A DNA stretch of 6,285 bases from Actinomycetes bacterium (GTDB taxonomy: Bacteria; Actinomycetota; Actinomycetes; Actinomycetales; Microbacteriaceae). Numbering within the stretch: the first letter of the stretch is position 1; each line of letters begins with the position of its first letter. The DNA lies in NCBI GenBank assembly GCA_030425055.1, contig JAUHVN010000168.1, forward strand, positions 1-6,285, given 5' to 3'. Below, piece after piece: positions 1 through 5,699 of the stretch. The translations under genes and the position numbers were made by a program. The notes beneath the pieces are model-generated. The model made no database searches, was not told the DNA's origin, and saw only the letters and a list, made by a program, of their open reading frames with translations.

Positions 1-431
1 AGGACGACCCGGTCGGCCCACTCGGTGTGTACGGACAGACGAAGGCCGCGGGCGACGCCGTTGTCGCGACGGTTCCGCGGCACTACATCGTTCGGACGTC
101 CTGGGTGATCGGCGAGGGCCGCAACTTCGTGCGGACGATGGCCTCGCTCGCGCAGCGTGGAGTCGACCCGTCGGTCGTCGACGAGATCCATTCGGTGGGC
201 GACGCGGAGTCGTTCGCGATGACCCGCCGCCTCGCCCGCGAAGAGGGACTGCTCGTGGGCGGCTCGAGCGGCATGGCGGTCGTCGGCGCCCTCGCGGCGG
301 CGCGCGATCTCGACGCCGATGCCATCGTCGTCGTGCTCCTGCCCGATCACGGCCGCGGCTATCTCAGCAAGGTGTTCGACGACGAGTGGATGCGGTCTCG
401 GGGCTACGAGGTCGAGGAGGAGCAGCGATGA
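1..431 (+). CDS. Chimeric frame: RmlD-like reductase fragment fused to C-terminal fragment of cystathionine beta-synthase (5' partial)
   Basis: The frame is open from the window edge and no true start is visible; it encodes DDPVGPLG before the GTG at 27. Up to about base 165 it reads as an RmlD-type dTDP-4-dehydrorhamnose reductase (NAD(P)H-dependent last step of dTDP-L-rhamnose synthesis). It has the SDR catalytic motif YGQTK (Tyr/Lys of YxxxK) followed by HYIVRTSWVIGEGRNFV. From about base 180 it reads as cystathionine beta-synthase: DEIHSVGDAESF, MTRRLAREEGLLVGGSSGMAV and GRGYLSKVFDDEWMRS. The GGSSG serine is the one that contacts the PLP ring nitrogen in that family. The Schiff-base lysine and phosphate loop of the synthase are missing, as are the reductase C-terminus and the Bateman regulatory domains usual in actinobacterial homologues. 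Neither activity is expected from this half. The last bases overlap metB, the normal neighbour of a cbs gene. It is either a true fusion pseudogene or an assembly artefact. Both family assignments are from remembered motifs. Confidence 0.8.
   Translation, partial: DDPVGPLGVYGQTKAAGDAVVATVPRHYIVRTSWVIGEGRNFVRTMASLAQRGVDPSVVDEIHSVGDAESFAMTRRLAREEGLLVGGSSGMAVVGALAAARDLDADAIVVVLLPDHGRGYLSKVFDDEWMRSRGYEVEEEQR
165..185 (+). other. Predicted junction between rmlD-like and cbs-like sequence
   Basis: This 21-base segment encodes DPSVVDE. RmlD-like proteins of related actinobacteria typically read RGVDPSVVDDQ here, and cystathionine beta-synthases read YDPSVVDEIH, so both parents plausibly share nearly the same DNA across it. 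That makes it a natural point for microhomology-mediated deletion or for a false join by an assembler. The parent sequences are recalled rather than compared, so the exact edges are inferred. Confidence 0.55.
414..420 (+). promoter_or_regulatory. Shine-Dalgarno sequence that fixes the metB start
   Basis: GAGGAGG lies 7 nt before the ATG at 428 and inside the end of the upstream frame. It selects that ATG over the in-frame GTG at 386, which would add 14 residues (DAVSGLRGRGGAA and the initiator) that do not look like the N-terminus of this enzyme family. The overlap implies translation coupled to the upstream gene. Confidence 0.8.
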
Positions 432-1594
432 GCGACGAGAACGGAAGCAGTCGGAAGGGCTTCGCCAGCCGCGCGGTGCACGCCGGACAGGCCTTCGATC
501 CGACGACCGGCGCGGTGATCCCTCCCGTGCACTTCTCGACGACGTACGCGCAGGACGGCATCGGCGGGCTGCGAGGCGGCTACGAGTACGGCCGCAGCGG
601 CAACCCCACCCGCACCGCCCTCGAGACGCAGCTCGCGGCCCTCGAGGGTGGGCGACACGGCATCTCGTTCTCGTCCGGGCTCGCCGCCGAAGACGCCCTG
701 CTGCGTGCGGCCCTCCAGCCCGGCGACGAGGTGCTGCTCGGCAACGACGTCTACGGCGGCACCTACCGCCTCATCGACCGAGTCCTCGGCCCGTGGGGCA
801 TCCGTCTGCGCGTCGTCGACATGAGCGACCTCGACGCCGTGCGTGCGGCCCTCGACGAGCGCGCGCCGAGGATGCTGTGGGTCGAGACCCCCAGCAACCC
901 GATGCTGCGGATCACCGACATCGCCGAGCTGACCCGGCTCGGCCACGATGCGGGCGCCCTCGTCGTGGTCGACAACACGTTCGCGTCGCCCGCGCTGCAG
1001 CAGCCTCTCGCGCTCGGTGCCGACGTCGTCGTGCACTCGACGACGAAGTACCTGGGCGGCCACTCCGATGTCGTGGGCGGCGCGCTCGTGCTCGACGACG
1101 ACGCGCTCGCCGAGCAGGCGCGCTTCCTGCAGTTCGCGGCGGGTGCCGTCTCGGGCCCGATGGATGCGTGGCTCACCACGCGCGGCATCAAGACGCTGCC
1201 GCTGCGCATGCGGCAGCACTCCGAGAACGCCCAGGCCGTGGCCGAGTTCCTGGCGGGGCATCCGGCCGTCGCGCACGTCTACTACCCGGGCCTGCCCGCC
1301 CACCCCGGGCACACGCTGGCCGCCTCGCAGATGTCGGGCTTCGGCGGCATCGTCTCGGCGCAGCTCGCCGACGCCGCCGCAGCGCGCCGCTTCGCGGAGT
1401 CGACCCGGATGTTCCAGCTCGCCGAGTCGCTCGGCGGCGTGGAGTCGCTCATGAACTACCCCGACGAGATGACCCACGCGTCGGTGCGCGGCACCGAGCT
1501 CGCCGTGCCCGCCGACCTCGTGCGCCTCTCGGTGGGGATCGAGACCGCCGACGACCTCATCGCCGACCTCGGCGAGGCGCTGCGCGGGCTCTGA
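428..1594 (+). CDS. metB: Cystathionine gamma-synthase / gamma-lyase, PLP-dependent
   Basis: This is a complete 388-residue Cys/Met-metabolism PLP enzyme, close to the 386 residues of E. coli MetB. It is cytosolic. Gamma-synthase makes cystathionine from an activated homoserine and cysteine, and gamma-lyase splits cystathionine to cysteine. Visible active-site residues are Tyr54 and Arg56 in YEYGRSGNPT (phosphate contacts from the neighbouring subunit), Tyr109 in NDVYGG (ring stacking), Asp182 in VDNTF (pyridine nitrogen), and Lys207 in HSTTKYLGGHSD (Schiff base). Glu339 in SLGGVES argues against methionine gamma-lyase. Glu53 before Tyr54 matches gamma-lyases, whereas E. coli MetB has Asp, so a lyase or dual activity is possible. 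The gene overlaps the preceding cbs-like fragment by ATGA, which fits a cbs-metB transsulfuration pair. No promoter is seen directly upstream, so expression should depend on the upstream gene. Family is certain; the choice between synthase and lyase is not. Confidence 0.93.
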   Translation: MSDENGSSRKGFASRAVHAGQAFDPTTGAVIPPVHFSTTYAQDGIGGLRGGYEYGRSGNPTRTALETQLAALEGGRHGISFSSGLAAEDALLRAALQPGDEVLLGNDVYGGTYRLIDRVLGPWGIRLRVVDMSDLDAVRAALDERAPRMLWVETPSNPMLRITDIAELTRLGHDAGALVVVDNTFASPALQQPLALGADVVVHSTTKYLGGHSDVVGGALVLDDDALAEQARFLQFAAGAVSGPMDAWLTTRGIKTLPLRMRQHSENAQAVAEFLAGHPAVAHVYYPGLPAHPGHTLAASQMSGFGGIVSAQLADAAAARRFAESTRMFQLAESLGGVESLMNYPDEMTHASVRGTELAVPADLVRLSVGIETADDLIADLGEALRGL

Positions 1595-1611
1595 GACGGC
1601 CGCGCCCGCGC
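1582..1611 (+). terminator. GC-only hairpin spanning the metB stop codon, possible weak terminator
   Basis: GCGCGGGC (1582-1589) can pair with GCCCGCGC (1604-1611) to give an 8-bp all-GC stem with a 14-nt loop that contains the TGA stop. No T-tract follows, so it is not a classical intrinsic terminator. It could slow RNA polymerase or stabilise the 3' end, or be chance in GC-rich DNA. Confidence 0.25.
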
Positions 1612-1660
1612 GCCGCGACGCAGGAGATCACCACAGCGCAGGATGCCCCGGGCCGATCGG

Positions 1661-1694
1661 CTCCGACGCTGCGGCGATCTCCGACGCTGTGGCG
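1661..1694 (+). repeat. Tandem 16-bp direct repeat upstream of the tetR promoter
   Basis: The sequence ctccgacgctgcggcg at 1661-1676 recurs at 1679-1694 with one difference (t for c at position 12). The copies are offset by 18 bp and end 10 bp before the -35 box. Two similarly oriented copies next to a promoter could be a second binding site or a small duplication. I know of no function for it. Confidence 0.6.
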
Positions 1695-1704
1695 TGAGCG
1701 CCGC

Positions 1705-1734
1705 TTGACGATCGGAAATGTTAGTCGCTAACAT
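1705..1734 (+). promoter_or_regulatory. Promoter of the tetR-ABC operon, predicted leaderless
   Basis: TTGACG at 1705-1710 matches the -35 consensus at five of six positions. After an 18-bp spacer, TAACAT at 1729-1734 matches the -10 at four of six. Six bases then separate the -10 from the GTG at 1741, so transcription is expected to start at or next to the start codon. No Shine-Dalgarno sequence precedes that GTG. Confidence 0.75.
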
Positions 1735-1735
1735 T
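1717..1735 (+). promoter_or_regulatory. TetR-type operator palindrome over the -10 box
   Basis: AATGTTAG-TCG-CTAACATT is a perfect inverted repeat with 8-bp arms and a 3-bp centre, AT-rich within very GC-rich DNA. The right arm contains the -10 hexamer, so a bound dimer would block RNA polymerase. Its position directly before a TetR-family gene makes it the likely autoregulatory operator, a common arrangement for this family. That the adjacent protein binds here is inferred. Confidence 0.85.
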
Positions 1736-1740
1736 CTGCC

Positions 1741-2292
1741 GTGACCAAACGCGAACGGACCCGTGCCGCCCTGCTTCGGGCGGCCTTCGAGCTGTTCGCG
1801 GAGCGGGGCTACGACGCCACGACCACGAAGGCGATCGCCGACCGGGCCGGGGTGACCGAGATGACGCTGTTCCGTCACTTCCCCGGCAAGGCATCGCTCG
1901 TGGTGGACGATCCGTACGACCCGCTCATCGCCGACGCCGTGCGTGCGCGCCCGGCGGACGAGCGCGCGATCGTGGCCGCGGCGCGGGCCGTGCTCGACGC
2001 GTGGTCGGCGGTCGAGCCGCCCGCAGTCGGGGCGGTGCGCGAGCGGCTGCGGCTCGTCGCCGAGACCCCGTCGCTGCTTCCCGCGCTGGCGGCCGGCAGC
2101 CGTGAGACCGAGCAGGCCATCGGGCGTGCCCTCGTCGATCGCGGCGACGACCGTGCCACGTCGGGCATCGTGGCGGCATCCGTCGTCGCAGGCCTCAACG
2201 CGGCTCTGCTGCAGTGGTCGCTGGAATCCGACGGCGATCTCGGCGAGGCGATCGCGACCGCCGTCCACGCCCTGGCAGGAGGTGCCGAATGA
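1741..2292 (+). CDS. TetR/AcrR-family transcriptional regulator
   Basis: This 183-residue protein has a typical TetR N-terminus. Helix 1 is at about residues 5-22 (RTRAALLRAAFELFAERGY) and the helix-turn-helix at about 28-47 (TTKAIADRAGVTEMTLFRHF), followed by the usual PGK. Residues from about 55 on are helical and divergent, as expected for the ligand and dimer domain, so the ligand cannot be read. The GTG start is chosen because the helix-turn-helix would be spoiled by a later start and because the promoter ends 6 nt upstream. It is the first gene of an operon with the ABC exporter genes and very probably represses its own promoter through the palindrome at 1717-1735, released by a compound that may be the transported substrate. 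The family call is firm; the inducer is unknown. Confidence 0.92.
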   Translation: MTKRERTRAALLRAAFELFAERGYDATTTKAIADRAGVTEMTLFRHFPGKASLVVDDPYDPLIADAVRARPADERAIVAAARAVLDAWSAVEPPAVGAVRERLRLVAETPSLLPALAAGSRETEQAIGRALVDRGDDRATSGIVAASVVAGLNAALLQWSLESDGDLGEAIATAVHALAGGAE

Positions 2293-3002
2293 CCATGCTC
2301 CAGCTCGACGGCGTCGCCCGCCGGTTCCGCGGCGGAGCCGGGGTCGCGGACCTGCACCTCGCCGTGCGCGCGGGCGAGATCGTCGCCCTCGTGGGGTTGA
2401 ACGGCGCCGGCAAGACGACCCTGCTGCGACTGGCGCTGGGGATGCTGCGGCCCGACGCAGGAGAGGTGCGCATCGCCGGCACACCGCTGCGCCGCCTGCC
2501 CGTCTCCGCGTGGCGCGATGTCGGGCATCTGATCGAGGTGCCCTTCGCGTATCGCGAGCTCACCGTGCGCCAGAACCTCGAGATGGCCGCCCGCCTGCGG
2601 GGCGCACCGCTCGCGGTCGTCGACCGCGCCCTGCCTGCGTGGCGCCTCGACGCTCTCGCCGACCGCCGCGCAGGGCGGCTGTCTCTCGGCAACCGCCAGC
2701 GCGTCGGACTCGCCGCCGCGCTGCAGCACGATGCGAAGCTCGTGCTGCTCGACGAGCCGGCGAACGCGCTCGACCCGGCCGGCGTCCTCCTGTTGCGCGA
2801 CGCACTGTCGGCCCGCGCGGCCGACGGCGCCGCGGTGCTGGTCAGCAGCCACCATCTCGACGAGGTCGCGCGCATCGCCGACCGCGTCGTCGTCATGAAC
2901 CGCGGCCGCCTGATCGGCGAACTCGATGCGACCGGACACGATCTCGAGCGCACGTTCTTCGACCGCATCCACGCGGACGACCTCGAAGGTCAGCCCTCGT
3001 GA
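2289..3002 (+). CDS. ABC transporter ATP-binding protein (exporter type, E-loop variant)
   Basis: This is a 237-residue stand-alone nucleotide-binding domain. It has Walker A GLNGAGKTT (36-44), signature LSLGNRQR (131-138, a drift from LSGGQ common in drug-export ATPases), Walker B LVLLDEP (151-157, catalytic Glu156), D-loop NALDP, and switch His188 in SSHHLDEV. At the Q-loop position the segment GHLIEVP carries Glu83 instead of Gln. Such a glutamate is known from lantibiotic-immunity (LanF) and BcrA-like ATPases. The ATG overlaps the tetR stop (ATGA), with AGGAGGT at 2277-2283 five bases upstream; a second ATG two codons later is a possible alternative. The protein should sit on the cytoplasmic face and power the permease encoded directly downstream. 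Peptide-antibiotic or lipid-linked export is suggested by similarity only. Confidence 0.93.
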   Translation: MTMLQLDGVARRFRGGAGVADLHLAVRAGEIVALVGLNGAGKTTLLRLALGMLRPDAGEVRIAGTPLRRLPVSAWRDVGHLIEVPFAYRELTVRQNLEMAARLRGAPLAVVDRALPAWRLDALADRRAGRLSLGNRQRVGLAAALQHDAKLVLLDEPANALDPAGVLLLRDALSARAADGAAVLVSSHHLDEVARIADRVVVMNRGRLIGELDATGHDLERTFFDRIHADDLEGQPS

Positions 3003-3751
3003 ACGCGGCGATCCGCGTCGAGGCGGTCAAGTTCGCCCGCTCGACCGTCGGCATCGTCGCGACCGCCGCGATCGGAGCGGGGATCGCGGTGCTGTGCGCG
3101 GCCATGATGCTCGCGGTCGTCGCGGGCGAGCCGTCGATCGTCGCCCGTCTCGGCGAGTTCGGCACGTTCGACTGGCGGGGGATGCTGGGTGCCGCCGCCC
3201 AGATCACGTCAGCGGGTGCGTTCGTCGGGTTCGGCGTCGTCGCCGCCTGGCTCTACGCCCGCGAGTTCACCGAGGGCACGATCACCGGGTTGTTCGCGCA
3301 GCCGATCGGACGCGCGACGATCGCGGTCGCCAAGGCGGTGGTCTTCCTCGCGTGGGCCATCGGAGTGAGCGTCCTGATCGCCGCAGCACTTCTGCTGCTC
3401 GGACTCGCGTTCGGCTTCGGCCCGCCCGATGCCGAGACCGCGGCGGCGTTGGTCCGCCAGGCCGTGCTGGGCGTGCTCACCGCGGTTCTCACCCTGCCCG
3501 TCGCGTGGGTCTCGACGCTGTCGCGTTCGCTGCTGGCCGGGGTGGCGACGACCATCGGCTTCGTCGTCGTCGCACAGGTGGGCGTGCTCGCCGGGATCGA
3601 CGGGTGGATGCCGCTCGCCGCCCCCGCTCTGTGGGCGCTGTCGGGGGGAACCGGCGCATCACCCGGCCAACTCGCACTCGCCGTCGCCGTCGGCGCGCTC
3701 GCACTCGCGGCGACGGCGTGGAGCTGGCATCGGCTGCAGCTCGACCGCTGA
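2999..3751 (+). CDS. ABC-2 type transporter permease
   Basis: This 250-residue membrane protein has about six hydrophobic segments: roughly residues 17-43, 65-87, 107-139, 149-173, 178-199 and 224-243. Between the second and third lies REFTEGTITGLFAQPIGR (88-105), the cytoplasmic coupling segment typical of ABC-2 permeases of the BcrB/NatB kind. The start is GTG, overlapping the ATPase stop (GTGA), with a weak GAAGGT ribosome site at 2985-2990. The overlap implies coupled synthesis with the ATPase. Two permeases and two ATPases would make the working exporter, since no second permease gene is present. It is co-expressed with the TetR regulator. The substrate is unknown; likely classes are antimicrobial peptides, ionophores or lipids. 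Confidence 0.9.
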   Translation: MNAAIRVEAVKFARSTVGIVATAAIGAGIAVLCAAMMLAVVAGEPSIVARLGEFGTFDWRGMLGAAAQITSAGAFVGFGVVAAWLYAREFTEGTITGLFAQPIGRATIAVAKAVVFLAWAIGVSVLIAAALLLLGLAFGFGPPDAETAAALVRQAVLGVLTAVLTLPVAWVSTLSRSLLAGVATTIGFVVVAQVGVLAGIDGWMPLAAPALWALSGGTGASPGQLALAVAVGALALAATAWSWHRLQLDR

Positions 3752-3779
3752 CGCGGTGGGCGCAGGACACCCCGCTCGC

Positions 3780-3785
3780 TAGCCT
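3780..3785 (+). promoter_or_regulatory. -10 box of the SLC13-like transporter gene, predicted leaderless
   Basis: TAGCCT ends 6 nt before the GTG at 3792, within a 40-bp gap after the permease gene. No convincing -35 is visible and no Shine-Dalgarno sequence stands at a usable distance. The call rests on the same box-to-start spacing seen at three other genes here. Confidence 0.5.
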
Positions 3786-3791
3786 GGGCGG

Positions 3792-5354
3792 GTGGACCCG
3801 GTCGTCGCGACACTCGTGATCCTGGTGCTGGCGATCGTCGCCTTCGTCAGCAACCGCGTGCCGCTGGGCATCGTCGCGATCGGCGTGGCGCTCGCCCTGT
3901 GGGCGACGGGCGTGCTGACCCTCAACGAGGCGCTCGCGGGGTTCGGCGACCCCACGGTGCTGTTCATCGCGGGCCTGTTCGTGGTCAGTGAGGCGCTCGA
4001 CGCGTCGGGTGTCACCGCGTGGGCGGGGCAGAAGGTCATCGGACGGGCCGGCACGAAGCGCGCGACCCTCATCATCGTCATCTCGCTGCTCGCCGCCGGG
4101 GTGTCGGCGATCATCAGCGTCAACGGCGCCACCGCGGCCCTGCTGCCGCTGGTCGTCGTCGTCGCGGCGCGCGCGGCGATCCCCGCGTCGAAGCTGCTCA
4201 TGCCGCTCGCGTTCGCGGCATCGGCCGGATCGATGCTGCTGCTGACGGGGACGCCGGTCAACATCATCGTCTCGGACTTCGCCGTCCAGGGCGGCGGCCG
4301 CGCGTTCGGCTTCTTCGAGTTCGCCCTCGTCGGTCTGCCGCTGGTCGTCGGCGCGACGGCGATCCTGCTGCTGCTGAGCGACCGCCTGCTGCCCGAGCGC
4401 ACCGGCGCCATCATGCCGACCGACCTCGTGCGCCACGCGCGGCTGCTGCGCGAGCAGTACTCGCTGACCCTCGAGACCGGCGTGATCCTCAGCGCCGCCG
4501 GAGGGGTCAGCGAGGTCGTCGTCGCGCCGCGCTCGCCGCTCATCGGCGACCGCGTCTCGCCGGGCATGAAGACACCGACGGGCGACCTGGTCGTGCTCGC
4601 CGTGCGCCGCGGAGACGACCTGCTCAACATGCCCGACATCCGCATCCGGGTCGGCGACGTGCTGCTGCTGCAGGGCACGTGGGACGAGCTGTCGCGGCAG
4701 GCATCCGCCCCCGGGGTGCTCGCGGTGACGCCGCCCGAGAGCCTGCGCCGCTCGGTGCCGCTCGGCCGGGGCGCGAAGCGGTCGCTCGTCATCCTCGCCG
4801 CGATGATCCTGCTGCTGGCGACCGGTGTCGTGCCGGCCGCCGTCGCGGCGCTGCTGGCCGCCGGCGCCCTCGTGGTGTCGGGGGCCGTCACGCCGACGCG
4901 CGCCTACCGGTCGATCTCGTGGACGACGATCGTGCTCATCGCGGGGATGATCCCGCTGTCGACGGCGTTCATCCAGACCGGCACCGCCGACCTCGTCGCG
5001 GGTGCGCTGCTCGGGATGCTGGGCGACTCGGGCCCGCAGGTGGCGCTCCTGGTGCTCGTGGTGCTGACCGTGGTGCTCAGCCAGCTCATCAGCAACACGG
5101 CGACGGTGCTGATCGTCGCGCCGATCGCGCTGTCGCTGGCATCCGACATGGGCGTCTCGGTGCTGCCGTTCATGATGGCCCTCACCGTGGCGGGCGCCGC
5201 GGCGTTCCTCACCCCGATCGCCACACCGGCGAACCTCATGGTGATGGAGCCGGGCGGGTACTCCTTCGGCGACTACTGGAAGCTCGGCACCCCGCTCGCG
5301 CTGTTCTTCATCGCGATGGCCGTGCTGTACGTACCCCTCATCTGGCCGTTCTGA
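3792..5354 (+). CDS. SLC13-like (sodium:anion/ArsB-NhaD superfamily) permease with central RCK_C/TrkA_C domain
   Basis: This is a 520-residue polytopic membrane protein. Two halves carry the paired motifs of the ion-transporter superfamily. SVNGATAALLPL (109-120) with GTPVNIIVS (153-161) in the first half is mirrored by LISNTATVLIVAPIA (432-446) with IATPANLMV (476-484) in the second. These hairpin segments bind ion and substrate in the SLC13 fold. Between the halves, residues about 228-302 are soluble and resemble an RCK_C/TrkA_C domain (SEVVVAPRSPLIGDRV, then DIRIRVGDVLLLQGT), which usually gates or regulates transport in response to a small ligand. Many relatives have two such domains and about 590-610 residues; this one has one. 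The substrate could be sulfate, another divalent anion or a dicarboxylate, and no neighbour decides it. The GTG start follows a predicted leaderless promoter. Its 3' end lies 17 nt before the next gene, which has its own box. Confidence 0.87.
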   Translation: MDPVVATLVILVLAIVAFVSNRVPLGIVAIGVALALWATGVLTLNEALAGFGDPTVLFIAGLFVVSEALDASGVTAWAGQKVIGRAGTKRATLIIVISLLAAGVSAIISVNGATAALLPLVVVVAARAAIPASKLLMPLAFAASAGSMLLLTGTPVNIIVSDFAVQGGGRAFGFFEFALVGLPLVVGATAILLLLSDRLLPERTGAIMPTDLVRHARLLREQYSLTLETGVILSAAGGVSEVVVAPRSPLIGDRVSPGMKTPTGDLVVLAVRRGDDLLNMPDIRIRVGDVLLLQGTWDELSRQASAPGVLAVTPPESLRRSVPLGRGAKRSLVILAAMILLLATGVVPAAVAALLAAGALVVSGAVTPTRAYRSISWTTIVLIAGMIPLSTAFIQTGTADLVAGALLGMLGDSGPQVALLVLVVLTVVLSQLISNTATVLIVAPIALSLASDMGVSVLPFMMALTVAGAAAFLTPIATPANLMVMEPGGYSFGDYWKLGTPLALFFIAMAVLYVPLIWPF

Positions 5355-5358
5355 GCCC

Positions 5359-5364
5359 TAGAGT
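5359..5364 (+). promoter_or_regulatory. -10 box of the small-protein gene at 5372, predicted leaderless
   Basis: TAGAGT lies 4 nt after the transporter stop codon and 7 nt before the ATG at 5372. It matches the -10 consensus at four of six positions. No Shine-Dalgarno sequence is present in the 17-nt gap. The upstream -35 region is inside the transporter gene and is weak. Confidence 0.6.
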
Positions 5365-5371
5365 CGGACGC

Positions 5372-5698
5372 ATGGGCAGGTTCATCTACGACACGGTCGC
5401 GAACTCGGTCGACATCGAGGATCGCACTCTCGCGCACCTGCGCGTGGTGGTCATGAACAAGCTGCGGCGGTCGGAGCCGTTCATGTTCGACGTCGAGATC
5501 GGCGACGGCAGCGGGCGACGCAGCTTCTGGATCCACCCGTCGGTGCCGCTGCAGTTCCACTTCTTCGGCGGCCGCCAGCCGCGCATCAACCGCGCGTGGG
5601 TCGAGGCGCTGATGCAGGCGGCGAGCGGGCCCAACGGCCTCACGATCGTGCCCGAGCCCGACGAGACCGCCGCCGAGTCGAAGTCCGCGGAGGGCTGA
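5372..5698 (+). CDS. Small conserved protein of unknown function (DUF7882-like), copy A
   Basis: This 108-residue soluble protein has no signal peptide or membrane segment. It has conserved-looking blocks IEDRTLAHLRVVV (15-27), KLRRSEPF (30-37), FWIHPSVPLQFHF (52-64), RAWVEALMQAA (74-84) and GLTIVPEP (89-96), then an acidic, disordered tail. From memory, this family is widespread in Microbacteriaceae and is often labelled ATP-dependent DNA ligase. Nothing here supports a ligase: the protein is far too short and has no KxDG nucleotidyltransferase motif. It is a paralogue of the next gene, which converges on it with one base between stop codons. The ATG is supported by the -10 box just upstream and by alignment of its first residues (MG) with the paralogue. 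Function is unknown. Confidence 0.82.
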   Translation: MGRFIYDTVANSVDIEDRTLAHLRVVVMNKLRRSEPFMFDVEIGDGSGRRSFWIHPSVPLQFHFFGGRQPRINRAWVEALMQAASGPNGLTIVPEPDETAAESKSAEG

Positions 5699-5699
5699 A

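Noticed and set aside
386..427. GTG at 386 as the start of metB
   Set aside because: The extra 14 residues are not family-like, and the GAGGAGG site is placed for the ATG at 428.
27..431. GTG at 27 as a genuine gene start
   Set aside because: The frame is open to the window edge and the residues before it (DDPVGPLG) continue the RmlD pattern, so the gene starts outside the window.
404..1477. Long minus-strand open frame opposite metB
   Set aside because: It mirrors a well-recognised PLP enzyme on the plus strand, has Arg/His-rich composition without motifs, and is expected in GC-rich DNA.
1691..1702. Short hairpin ggcg-tgag-cgcc as a terminator
   Set aside because: The stem is only 4 bp, no T-tract follows, and it lies just before the -35 box of the next operon.
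1456..2972. Overlapping minus-strand frames opposite tetR and the ABC ATPase
   Set aside because: They cross the palindromic operator and the operon junctions, and show no domain motif. The plus-strand proteins are clear family members.
3489..4891. Long minus-strand frames opposite the permease and transporter
   Set aside because: They are low-complexity Arg/Asp- or Ser/Thr/Ala-rich translations typical of antisense shadows of hydrophobic proteins.
4019..5698. Long plus-strand frame that continues into the small protein at 5372
   Set aside because: The part before 5372 is an Arg/Ala/Gly-rich shadow of the SLC13-like gene. The real protein begins at 5372, where the -10 box and paralogue alignment agree.
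5372..5698. ATP-dependent DNA ligase
   Set aside because: At 108 residues with no KxDG adenylation motif, it cannot be a ligase; I treat that label as a mis-transferred name.
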